DNA from: Paenibacillus sp. DMB5
GTDB lineage: Bacteria; Bacillota; Bacilli; Paenibacillales; Paenibacillaceae
Direction of reading: 5' to 3'
Assembly (NCBI RefSeq): GCF_001517085.1
Contig: NZ_LRAC01000037.1
Span: 1-64,000, forward strand
Length of the DNA stretch: 64,000 bases
Positions 18,653-26,076 of this stretch are shown piece after piece. The notes below the pieces were generated by a model. That model was not told where the DNA came from. It did no database searches and saw only the letters and a list, made by a program, of their open reading frames with translations. How positions within the stretch are numbered: the stretch's first letter is position 1; every line of letters starts with the position of its first letter. Both the position numbers and the translations under genes were made by a program.

Positions 18653-18965
18653 AGTTTAAAGGGACAAATCCCTTTATTTAGCCTCATTCCACTTTATTTG
18701 GGCTAGTTTAAAGGGAAAAATCCCTTTATTCACTCTCACTCCACCTGATTTGGCCCAGTTTAAAGGGAAAAATCCCCTTATTTAGCCTCACTCCACCTGA
18801 TCTGGGCCAATTCAAAGGCAAAAATCCCCTTATTTAGCCTCACCCCACCCGATTTGAGCCCATTTAAAGGGAAAAATCCTTTTATTCACTCTCACCCCAC
18901 CTGGTTTCAGCCAGTTTAAAGGGACAAAATCCCTTTATTCACTCTCACTCCACCTGGTTTTGGCT
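18653..18965. repeat. 52-bp tandem repeat array B (six units)
   Basis: Units begin AGTTTAAAGGG or a variant at 18653, 18705, 18757, 18809, 18862 and 18913, so the period is 52 bp with small indels. Each unit has the core TTTAAAGGGAAAAATCCCTT, which is the reverse complement of the array A core, then a spacer with CACTCCACCTGATTTGGCC. It lies between the convergent methyltransferase and HesB-like genes. The rest of the gap (18535-18652) is GC-rich and carries no supported gene. Confidence 0.88.
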
Positions 18966-19085
18966 AAATTAGCCACAATCAACCCGTCCCCGACTCTCAC
19001 TAAATCAAGCAGTCTTGGCTGTCCTCCCCTCTATTCCAGGCGAGCAGGGCAGTTTTCCCCTTCACATTAAGCGACTAGAAGCCAT

Positions 19086-19125
19086 AAAAAAGCGTCCAGC
19101 CCGCAGCCGGGCCGAACGCTTTTTT
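19086..19125. terminator. Bidirectional terminator downstream of HesB-like gene
   Basis: AAAAAAGCGT pairs with ACGCTTTTTT around an inner GCCCG/CGGGC stem, giving U-runs on both strands. It lies 18 bp after the minus-strand HesB-like stop. Confidence 0.85.
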
Positions 19126-19142
19126 CGCATAAACAGTATTGC

Positions 19143-19442
19143 TTATTTTTCAAGGAATCCGGTAGATGGATTTGTGATGAAGAAGCCTTCCTGCGGCACG
19201 TAGAAGTATTGAATCCATACTCCGTCCAGCAGCGGCTCACGTGTATCCAGCAATACCTCGATATCCTTGTCGGTTGCCACAATTTCATCATGCTCGGTAG
19301 GTGTATCCAGGGTCACGTCATAGTGGCCGTGGTCTCCGTGATTCTGGGTAATCACTACGCGGATTTTCTTGCCTTCTGCTTCCGGAGTGTTCAGCATGTC
19401 TTTCAGAACTTTAGCGGCATTACGGTTAATTTTACATTTCAT
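19143..19442 (-). CDS. HesB/IscA-like small protein
   Basis: A 99-residue protein with the HesB/YadR fold pattern: MKCKINRNAAKVLKDML at the start and a C-terminal GFFITNPSTGFLEK. It lacks the three conserved cysteines of true A-type iron-sulfur carriers, so it belongs to the cysteine-poor group found in Bacillota, whose role is unclear. Single gene with its own terminator. Confidence 0.7.
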   Translation of the reverse strand: MKCKINRNAAKVLKDMLNTPEAEGKKIRVVITQNHGDHGHYDVTLDTPTEHDEIVATDKDIEVLLDTREPLLDGVWIQYFYVPQEGFFITNPSTGFLEK

Positions 19443-19530
19443 CCTCTAGCGACCTCTATTCTTCATAATTTGCAGTAAGGAGTTCATTATAACATATTAT
19501 AAGGTACTATATATAATTTAGTGCAACCTC

Positions 19531-19563
19531 TTGAATTTGAATTTGAATTTGAATTTGAATTTT
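19531..19563 (+). repeat. TTGAAT hexanucleotide microsatellite
   Basis: Five exact TTGAAT copies (19531-19560) followed by TTT lie about 100 bp upstream of the coat-protein gene at 19662. A TATAAT-like hexamer lies at 19620-19625 between them, and a short hairpin (CAGGGAT/ATCCCTG) at 19576-19594. In one frame the repeat encodes Glu-Phe, but the true start lies downstream. Confidence 0.8.
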
Positions 19564-19661
19564 ACTCACCTCCGGCAGGGATGGAAAATCCCTGTTTAGT
19601 TCCTCCGGCACGGGTTATTTATAATGTAGCACTTTATGAATTCACAAGGAGGCATACATCC

Positions 19662-19850
19662 ATGGCGAAGGAACTGGCACTGCATGAAAAACTTGAAATT
19701 CATGAGCTCCTGACCTTGAAGACCTCATGCGCCACCAAGGCGGCTACCATGCTGGAGCTGGCCAAAGACGACAAGCTCAAAGCCTTAATTGAAGAAGATT
19801 TGAAGAATTCATCCAAAGCGATCAAGGAATTGTCTTCACTTTTACAATAA
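19662..19850 (+). CDS. Small spore coat-like protein
   Basis: A 62-residue helical protein beginning MAKELALHEKLEIHELL and ending SSKAIKELSSLLQ. It resembles the short partners of CotF-type coat proteins (YraG/YraD-like) that occur before a CotF gene. The ATG at 19662 has AAGGAGG ten bases upstream; a longer frame from 19521 would run through the microsatellite and is rejected. It is 12 bp before the next gene, so both are one operon. Expected to be made in the mother cell during sporulation. Confidence 0.72.
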   Translation: MAKELALHEKLEIHELLTLKTSCATKAATMLELAKDDKLKALIEEDLKNSSKAIKELSSLLQ

Positions 19851-19862
19851 GGAGGGGTTACG

Positions 19863-20171
19863 ATGCCAACCACAACCAAAACAAAGGAAATGCTGGTTAA
19901 CGCTATAGCACCTATGGATGATCTCGCTATTGCCACAGACATGCTGTTATCGGCAAAAGCGGCCGTACGCACCTACGCGATTGCCCTTACAGAAACCGCT
20001 ACTCCCAAAGTACACAAGGCACTGAAGGCCCAGCTGGATACCGCCATCGAAACGCATCAGAAAATTGCAGCGTACATGATTGAAAACGAAATGTACCATC
20101 CTTATGATGTCAACGAACAGGTGGATCATGATATGAAAAAAGCTGAAACAGCGCTTGACCTGTCTAAATAA
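19863..20171 (+). CDS. CotF-family spore coat protein
   Basis: A 102-residue helical protein of the CotF type, with IAPMDDLAIATDMLLSAKAA and a tail ending YHPYDVNEQVDHDMK. Such proteins form a ferritin-like helical fold and are layered on the spore coat. GGAGGGG precedes the ATG. It is second in a two-gene operon with the 62-residue protein and is followed by a terminator. Confidence 0.78.
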   Translation: MPTTTKTKEMLVNAIAPMDDLAIATDMLLSAKAAVRTYAIALTETATPKVHKALKAQLDTAIETHQKIAAYMIENEMYHPYDVNEQVDHDMKKAETALDLSK

Positions 20172-20201
20172 ACATAACGTCACGTTAGCGTAATCTCCGG
20201 C

Positions 20202-20227
20202 AGCCCGGTTAAATTCCGGGCTTTTTC
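20202..20227 (+). terminator. Terminator after CotF gene
   Basis: AGCCCGG pairs with CCGGGCT and is followed by TTTTC. It lies about 30 bp after the CotF stop. Confidence 0.8.
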
Positions 20228-20315
20228 TGACGGCAATTATAAGTCTCCGGCTTATTCCATTTTAAAAAGGTAACAATAAAAACCATACGCCATCAGCTTA
20301 CAGGGAGGAACAAAG

Positions 20316-22103
20316 ATGATATCAAATGAACAAGCCATAAGCTCTGCTAACCTTACAACCAATATTCATTTGGAGAGTCTGCATCATGTTCCGCACAGCA
20401 ATTGGGCCTACCCTTATGACAAGGATACCTTTCATTTACGCGTCCGGACCAAAAAACAGAACGTGGAACGGGTCTATGCGCTGACCGGGGATAAATATGA
20501 CTGGGAAACTTACAATCACGAATATGAGATGCGCAAAATTGGAACCGACCGGCTCTTCGACTACTGGCAGACGACCGTAAAGCCGGACCACCGCCGTTTC
20601 TCCTATGCCTTCCGCTTTCATACTGGTGAAGAAACCGTATGGATGACGGAAAACGGAATTTTTACAGATGAACCGGAAGCTCCAAACGGCTTCTACGACT
20701 GGCCGTATATCCATGAGATTGATATCTTCCAGGCGCCGGAATGGGCAAAGTCAGCTGTGTTCTATCAGATCATGCCTGAACGTTTTGCGAACGGGGATAC
20801 AAGCAATGATCCCGATGACGTTGCACCTTGGGGGGACAAGCCTACCAGGGAGAATTTTTTCGGCGGAGATCTGCAGGGGATTATCGACCATCTCGACTAC
20901 CTGGAGGATTTGGGCATTACGGCCATTTACCTCACTCCGATCTTTGAAGCGGCTACGAATCACAAGTATGATACCACCGACTATATGAAGGTTGACCCTC
21001 ACTTCGGAGATACGGAACTGCTGAAAAAGCTGGTCGATGAGGCCCACTCCAAAGGCATCCGGATCGTCCTAGATGCCGTGTTTAACCATATCGGGTCCAA
21101 TTCGCCCCAGTTCAAGGATGTTATCGAAAAAGGGGAGCATTCCAAATATGCGGACTGGTTCCACATTAATGAATTCCCGGTCCAGCTCAAAGAAGATAAG
21201 CCTAATTACGATGCCTTCGGATTCTTCGCCGAGATGCCCAAGCTGAATACGGCCAATCCGGAAACGCGCGAATATCTGCTGAATATTGCCGAATACTGGC
21301 TCAAGGAACTCGGGATGGACGGCTGGCGGCTGGATGTCGCCAATGAGATTGACCATCGTTTCTGGAAGGAATTCCGTGCCCGCATTAAAGCAATTAATCC
21401 GGATGCCTATATTATCGGGGAGAATTGGAATGATTCCCTGCGCTGGCTGCACGGAGACCAGTTTGATTCGGTGATGAACTATCCGTTGTCTGAGCGGCTG
21501 ATTGAATTCATGAAAAGCGACGATATGGACGCACAGACCTTCTCGGAATATATCAGCAGTCTGCTGATGCGTTATCCGCAGCAGGCCAATGAAGTGCTGT
21601 TCAATCTGCTGGCCAGCCATGATACCGCTCGGCTGCTTACCCAGCTCGGAGGCGACAAAAGAAAGCTCAAGCTGGCGGTTGCTTTCCTGCTCACCTTTAC
21701 CGGAACCCCGTGTATCTATTATGGAGATGAGATCGGACTGGAGGGTGAAAATGACCCGGATTGCCGGAAATGCATGATCTGGGAGGAAGAACGGCAGGAC
21801 CGCGATCTGCACCAAACGTACAAGCAGCTGATCAGGCTCCGCAAGGAGTATCCGGTTCTCCGTACAGGGGAATTCGGATTCCTGCAGAACAACTCTCAGG
21901 AGCGTCCGCTGATTTACGAACGTTACGATGCTGAAAATCATTGTACCGTCTGGATGAATCCGTCAGGAGAGCCGACAACCTTGGCCCAGAAGCTTGAGGG
22001 CAGCTGGAAGGATGCCCTGACCGGAGAATCCGCCAAAGCGGATAATGGCGAGATCAGGCTTGAGCTTAAGCCCTTCAGCTTCAGGATTTTGATTAAAGAA
22101 TAA
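20316..22103 (+). CDS. GH13 cyclomaltodextrinase / neopullulanase-type amylase
   Basis: A 595-residue GH13_20 enzyme hydrolysing cyclodextrins, maltooligosaccharides or pullulan inside the cell. An N-terminal CBM34-like domain (about 1-135) precedes the barrel. The four GH13 regions are visible: DAVFNH, GWRLDVANE with the nucleophile Asp, IIGENW with the acid/base Glu and LLASHDTARL with the third Asp. There is no signal peptide. CAGGGAGG lies before the ATG. It stands alone, between spore genes and a terminator. Maltogenic amylase is the close alternative name. Confidence 0.92.
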   Translation: MISNEQAISSANLTTNIHLESLHHVPHSNWAYPYDKDTFHLRVRTKKQNVERVYALTGDKYDWETYNHEYEMRKIGTDRLFDYWQTTVKPDHRRFSYAFRFHTGEETVWMTENGIFTDEPEAPNGFYDWPYIHEIDIFQAPEWAKSAVFYQIMPERFANGDTSNDPDDVAPWGDKPTRENFFGGDLQGIIDHLDYLEDLGITAIYLTPIFEAATNHKYDTTDYMKVDPHFGDTELLKKLVDEAHSKGIRIVLDAVFNHIGSNSPQFKDVIEKGEHSKYADWFHINEFPVQLKEDKPNYDAFGFFAEMPKLNTANPETREYLLNIAEYWLKELGMDGWRLDVANEIDHRFWKEFRARIKAINPDAYIIGENWNDSLRWLHGDQFDSVMNYPLSERLIEFMKSDDMDAQTFSEYISSLLMRYPQQANEVLFNLLASHDTARLLTQLGGDKRKLKLAVAFLLTFTGTPCIYYGDEIGLEGENDPDCRKCMIWEEERQDRDLHQTYKQLIRLRKEYPVLRTGEFGFLQNNSQERPLIYERYDAENHCTVWMNPSGEPTTLAQKLEGSWKDALTGESAKADNGEIRLELKPFSFRILIKE

Positions 22104-22125
22104 ACGCTTCAGGCACTAAGCATAC

Positions 22126-22170
22126 AAGCCGCTTCTATTCCTTGTGAGGAGTAAAAGCGGCTTTTCTTTT
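22126..22170 (+). terminator. Terminator after GH13 gene
   Basis: AAGCCGCTT pairs with AAGCGGCTT across a 20-nt loop and is followed by TTCTTTTT. Confidence 0.8.
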
Positions 22171-22270
22171 TCCAGCATTTCCGTAAAAAAGAAGTCTGCA
22201 ATTTCTGCACATTTTCCGGGCATGCTATTTGTTGTTCCATATTTAACTTTAACGACAAAGGAGCATAATC

Positions 22271-22792
22271 ATGACAGGAATATTAGGCGGTAATCCCAAA
22301 GACGAGCCGATGCATTACGGTGAGATTTTTAGTGTGTGGTCAGCCTCGAATATGGCCAAAGGCGCTTTATCCTGTTACCGGGCGTACATGTATCATGCCG
22401 GTGACCATGACCTGAAAAAGATCCTGGGAGCTATGATTGATCAGGCGGAGCTGGAAATCAGCGAATTGGACTCACTTTTGGCTGAACAGGGCCTTGCTTC
22501 TGCACCGGCTATGCCGCTGCGCCCTGAAGCCAAGCTGGAGGACATCCCGGTCGGTGCCAGATTTACAGATTCGGAGATTGCAGCCAAGCTTGCTGCGGAC
22601 AGTGCAGCCGGATTGGTTGCCTGCAGCCAGGCCATGGGTCTCTCCATCCGTGAGGATGTCGGCGCATTGTTCGCCAAGTATCACCTGACCAAAGCCGCAC
22701 TTGGGATGAAGGTACTTCATTTGACCAAGAAGAACGGCTGGCTGATCCCTCCGCCGCTTCAGGTTAAAAGACCCGAGGCTGTAAAGGCGTAA
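22271..22792 (+). CDS. DUF3231-family protein
   Basis: A 173-residue helical protein of the DUF3231 type, with GGNPKDEPMHYGEIFSVWS near the start and DDxxA-like helices after it. Members are found in spore formers and look ferritin-like; their job is not known. A Shine-Dalgarno AAAGGAG precedes the ATG. It lies 47 bp before the manganese catalase and probably shares its transcript, which points to spore oxidative-stress protection. Confidence 0.75.
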   Translation: MTGILGGNPKDEPMHYGEIFSVWSASNMAKGALSCYRAYMYHAGDHDLKKILGAMIDQAELEISELDSLLAEQGLASAPAMPLRPEAKLEDIPVGARFTDSEIAAKLAADSAAGLVACSQAMGLSIREDVGALFAKYHLTKAALGMKVLHLTKKNGWLIPPPLQVKRPEAVKA

Positions 22793-22839
22793 CAGCTTTA
22801 TTCCAACACTAAAAATTTCCTTACAAAGGTGGGGATTAT

Positions 22840-23694
22840 TTGTATTTCTACAAGGAAGGCCTGATCAATGACATCGTAGTGGACAAGCCGGATCCTGCGG
22901 CTGCAAAGGTGCTGCAGGAAATACTCGGCGGACATTACGGCGAGATGCGGACCATGATGCAGTATTTCTTCCAGAGCAGCAACTTCCGCGGGAAGGAGAC
23001 CCAGTTCCGGGATCTCATGCGCGGCATATTCCTTGAGGAGATTGCCCACGTGGATCTGGTTCAGCATACCATTAACCAGCTCCTCAACGGCTCCGGAGAG
23101 GAACAAGCCGGAAATGCCGGACAGGATGGTGCTCCGCTGGATGAAGCGGTACGGCACGCTAATCCCCATCACTATATTGTGGGGGCACAGGCTTCGCTGC
23201 CGGTGGATGCCATGGGCAATCCGTGGCTCGGCAACTACGTCTACAGCCACGGTAATCTGATCAGTGACCTGCTGAATAATGTAGTGCTGGAATCGACAGG
23301 TGTGCTGCAGAAAACCCGGATTTACGAGATGAGCGCAAACAAAACATTCCGTGAGACGCTTGCATTCCTGATCGTGCGCGACAACGCGCATCAGAATGCT
23401 TTTGCCAAGGCACTGGAAACGCTCGGGGTCAACTGGGGAAATCTGTTCCCGGTTCCCAATTATGATATCAACAAATATCCCGAATGCCGTAAATTCGTGG
23501 ATATGGGCTACCATAATGTGCAGTTTAATTTCTGTCTGGACCCTTCCAGAATGGCAGAAATCTTCCAGGGCCCTTCCCCTAGCCGCAATAAAGGCAATCT
23601 CGAGGTTACTGCTCCGCCGCCGGGCTTCCCGGTTCCGGTCATGCCGGAGATGCCGAACGAGCATAGCCCTGGACTTCAGGATATGTCCAACTGA
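22840..23694 (+). CDS. Manganese catalase
   Basis: A 284-residue di-manganese catalase of the KatN/YdbD/CotJC family that splits hydrogen peroxide. Glu and His ligands appear in GHYGEMRTMMQY, FLEEIAHVDLV and IVRDNAHQNAF with the later Glu-rich helix. A proline-rich tail (APPPGFPVPVMPEMP) follows the four-helix bundle. It starts with TTG at 22840 behind AAAGGTGGGG. It follows the DUF3231 gene and is convergent with Ku. Cytoplasmic or spore-associated. Confidence 0.9.
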   Translation: MYFYKEGLINDIVVDKPDPAAAKVLQEILGGHYGEMRTMMQYFFQSSNFRGKETQFRDLMRGIFLEEIAHVDLVQHTINQLLNGSGEEQAGNAGQDGAPLDEAVRHANPHHYIVGAQASLPVDAMGNPWLGNYVYSHGNLISDLLNNVVLESTGVLQKTRIYEMSANKTFRETLAFLIVRDNAHQNAFAKALETLGVNWGNLFPVPNYDINKYPECRKFVDMGYHNVQFNFCLDPSRMAEIFQGPSPSRNKGNLEVTAPPPGFPVPVMPEMPNEHSPGLQDMSN

Positions 23695-23700
23695 TTATGA

Positions 23701-23732
23701 AGAGGCCTGCGGAAACCGCAGGCCTCTCTTCT
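23701..23732. terminator. Terminator between Mn catalase and Ku
   Basis: AGAGGCCTGCGG pairs exactly with CCGCAGGCCTCT across AAA, followed by TTCTT. It lies in the 40-bp convergent gap and probably works both ways. Confidence 0.85.
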
Positions 23733-23734
23733 TG

Positions 23735-24586
23735 TCAGGCACCCGTCCGGCTGGAGCGGGATTTCGTCCGGCTGTGATGAGGCTTATTGCCGGTTCCTTT
23801 ATCCGCCTGTCCGGCAGGATTGAGCAGCCTCAGACTGGCCTGCAGCGCATCCATCAGTTCAAGCACACCATGGGCCGCTTCCTCAGGAGCCCTGCTTGCC
23901 TCTTCTCTGCCTTCCACCTTATCCTCAATCGCCTTTTTGAGCCGTTCTTTGTATTCATCCCTGTATTTCTCAGGCTCAAAATTCCCGGTTAACTGGTCGA
24001 TCAGCTGCTTCGCCATATCCAGCTCCCTACGGTCTGCTTTTTCACGTTCAGGCAGATCCGGAATCTGTTCCTTCCCTAGAATCTCCTCATCATATAGCAT
24101 AGTGACCAGCGACAGGACTCCATCGATTACCCTTACTGCAGCGAGGCTGCTTTTCTGGCGGATGGTCACATTCGCGATGCCGATTTTCCGCGTAGACTCT
24201 ATAGCTTCCACCAGCAGCCTGTAAGCATGCTGTCCGGTTTCCTCCGGAGATAAATAATAGGTTTTCTGAAAATAGATCGGATCGATATCAGCCAGGTCTA
24301 CAAAATCCATAATGCGGATTTCGCGTGACGATTCCGAAGCCAGCTCGGCCAGCTCCTCTTTTTCAAAGGTGACATATTGCCCCTCTTCATATTCATAACC
24401 CTTGACGATATCGCTCCATGGAACCTCCTCTTCACATTTCGGACAAGTCCGGCTGTAATGAATCGGCTCCTGATACTCCCTGTGCAGCATCCGCAGCGGA
24501 ATGTCATTCTCCCGGGTAGACTTATACATTCTGACAGGAATATGGACCAGACCAAAGCTGACTGCGCCTTTCCAGATGACCTGCAT
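23735..24586 (-). CDS. ku: Ku-family DNA end-binding protein
   Basis: A 283-residue bacterial Ku protein, which forms a homodimer ring on broken DNA ends and recruits LigD for non-homologous end joining. It begins MQVIWKGAVSFGLVHIPV, the family signature, has a CPKCEEEV zinc-like pair near 49-52, and ends in a basic Lys/Arg/Ser tail. LigD is not next to it within this window. In spore formers this pathway repairs breaks at germination, when only one chromosome is present. Confidence 0.94.
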   Translation of the reverse strand: MQVIWKGAVSFGLVHIPVRMYKSTRENDIPLRMLHREYQEPIHYSRTCPKCEEEVPWSDIVKGYEYEEGQYVTFEKEELAELASESSREIRIMDFVDLADIDPIYFQKTYYLSPEETGQHAYRLLVEAIESTRKIGIANVTIRQKSSLAAVRVIDGVLSLVTMLYDEEILGKEQIPDLPEREKADRRELDMAKQLIDQLTGNFEPEKYRDEYKERLKKAIEDKVEGREEASRAPEEAAHGVLELMDALQASLRLLNPAGQADKGTGNKPHHSRTKSRSSRTGA

Positions 24587-24627
24587 GCCGTTAGCCTCCT
24601 TCTTGGATGTTTGACATTTATTAACCG

Positions 24628-25701
24628 CTATTCACGCTGCATAAGCTCTTTAATATGGGCAGCCAGTTTATCAGCCGCTTTATGATGAGTAACCGGAGAC
24701 GGGTGTAGGTCGGACGCATAACCGTCTGCCGCCTGCTGCACCTCAAACTTCATCGTAGAAATATTATGGTCCCCGGTTTCAGCAGAATAGCGGCTAACCG
24801 CCTGCTCCACATAGGGATACAGCCTGTCCCCCATGATTCCCAGCGTACACAAGATGTGTGCACGGGGATTGCAGCGTCTGACTGTTTTCAGAAATCCGGC
24901 ATATTCCCGGGCATACTCGGCTTGCAGGCCGGGGTTATCCTTGGTATAAGAATCATCATTGGTACCCAGATTGATAACGATCAGGTCAGGTACAAACCTG
25001 TTGAAATCCCAGGGAAGCTGCTGGGGAAGCAGCTTATTATCAAATCTGCCCTCAGATTTGCCCACCTTTTCATAGTAATCCGGAAGCAGTTGTGTAGTCA
25101 GCTTCTGGTCATTTTCCGTATAGCCTGTGATAATCCCGTATCCGCTGAAGGATACCATGCTGTAGTCTGCCTGAAGCCTCCGGGCGGTCAGATACGCATA
25201 AGCTTTGGTTACATCTTCAGTAGCTGTGGTAAAAGGGTGCGTTCCGTCCTCATCATCCACGCCATAGCCGCAGGTAATGGAATCGCCGATAAATTCGATC
25301 TTATGTTCGCTGGCCGGGGCCGGCTTAATGCCGTCCGCAGCATCGACTGTGATAGACTGAATCCCTGCGGTCGACATTGCCGCCTCGGACAGCTTGATGA
25401 CGGTTACCGTAATTTCCTGTTCTGCATCGCTTTCAAACACAGTGTAGGTTACAAGCGGCTGATTAATCTGGTCATCAATCACCCGCACGCCGTTTACACA
25501 GATAGCGATCCGGGCCAGGTTATTGCCGGTCAAGGCGATGGCGTCTCCCTGCAGCGTAATTTCCGCTTTGCGGCCGTAAAAGGTGAATTCAACACCGCTG
25601 CCGGAGAGGGCCAGCCACAGCACATCATTATAATAATGTGTCCGTCCGATGATTTTTACATTATCCTCCGTTGCTTTATATACCTGGATTGTTTCCGCCA
25701 T
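24628..25701 (-). CDS. SGNH/GDSL esterase, CE2-like
   Basis: A 357-residue esterase with an N-terminal beta-sandwich (about 1-125) and a C-terminal SGNH domain (about 130-357), the layout of carbohydrate esterase family 2, which deacetylates xylo- or gluco-oligosaccharides. FIGDSITCGYGVDD has the nucleophile Ser, LGTNDDS is block III and DLHPSPVTH carries the catalytic Asp/His. No signal peptide, so intracellular. It is divergent from the sugar transporter operon at 26077, which may import its substrate. Confidence 0.85.
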   Translation of the reverse strand: MAETIQVYKATEDNVKIIGRTHYYNDVLWLALSGSGVEFTFYGRKAEITLQGDAIALTGNNLARIAICVNGVRVIDDQINQPLVTYTVFESDAEQEITVTVIKLSEAAMSTAGIQSITVDAADGIKPAPASEHKIEFIGDSITCGYGVDDEDGTHPFTTATEDVTKAYAYLTARRLQADYSMVSFSGYGIITGYTENDQKLTTQLLPDYYEKVGKSEGRFDNKLLPQQLPWDFNRFVPDLIVINLGTNDDSYTKDNPGLQAEYAREYAGFLKTVRRCNPRAHILCTLGIMGDRLYPYVEQAVSRYSAETGDHNISTMKFEVQQAADGYASDLHPSPVTHHKAADKLAAHIKELMQRE

Positions 25702-26076
25702 ACCTGCAACTACCTTCCTTCTTGTCTTCTATACACTGATACTCGCAGTAGTAATGTAATCCCAAAGCCGGTTTTTTGGCAATAGCTTTTGAATAACAGC
25801 AAATTCCCGTACCGGTCACCTCCTTAAGCCAAAGCTACCTGCATTTATTATCGCATCTGACCTCCGGGTAATTATAGAGGTATTCCTGCTGATCCCAAAA
25901 AGTAAAAAATAAAAAAAGAATCTGTAAAATAAGTGCAATATCCAACCGTTTCAGCAGCATCAAGTCAAAAAAGTAACGGGTTCTCGTCAATATAATTTAT
26001 TACGCTTCAACAACGCCTCGTTTAGAATAAGTGGTGCAAGTTACTCTTTAACTACAAGATTAATGGGGGTAGATGT
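25702..26076. other. Intergenic region with promoters of divergent esterase and ABC operon
   Basis: A 375-bp AT-rich gap that should hold two divergent promoters. On the minus strand a perfect AAGGAGGTGA lies near 25818-25826 without a well-spaced start codon. I could not assign -35/-10 pairs or an operator confidently, and no gene is supported. Confidence 0.4.

Noticed and set aside
19521-19661. Coat-protein start upstream, reading Glu-Phe through the microsatellite
   Set aside because: AAGGAGG before 19662 and family length favour the short 62-residue protein.
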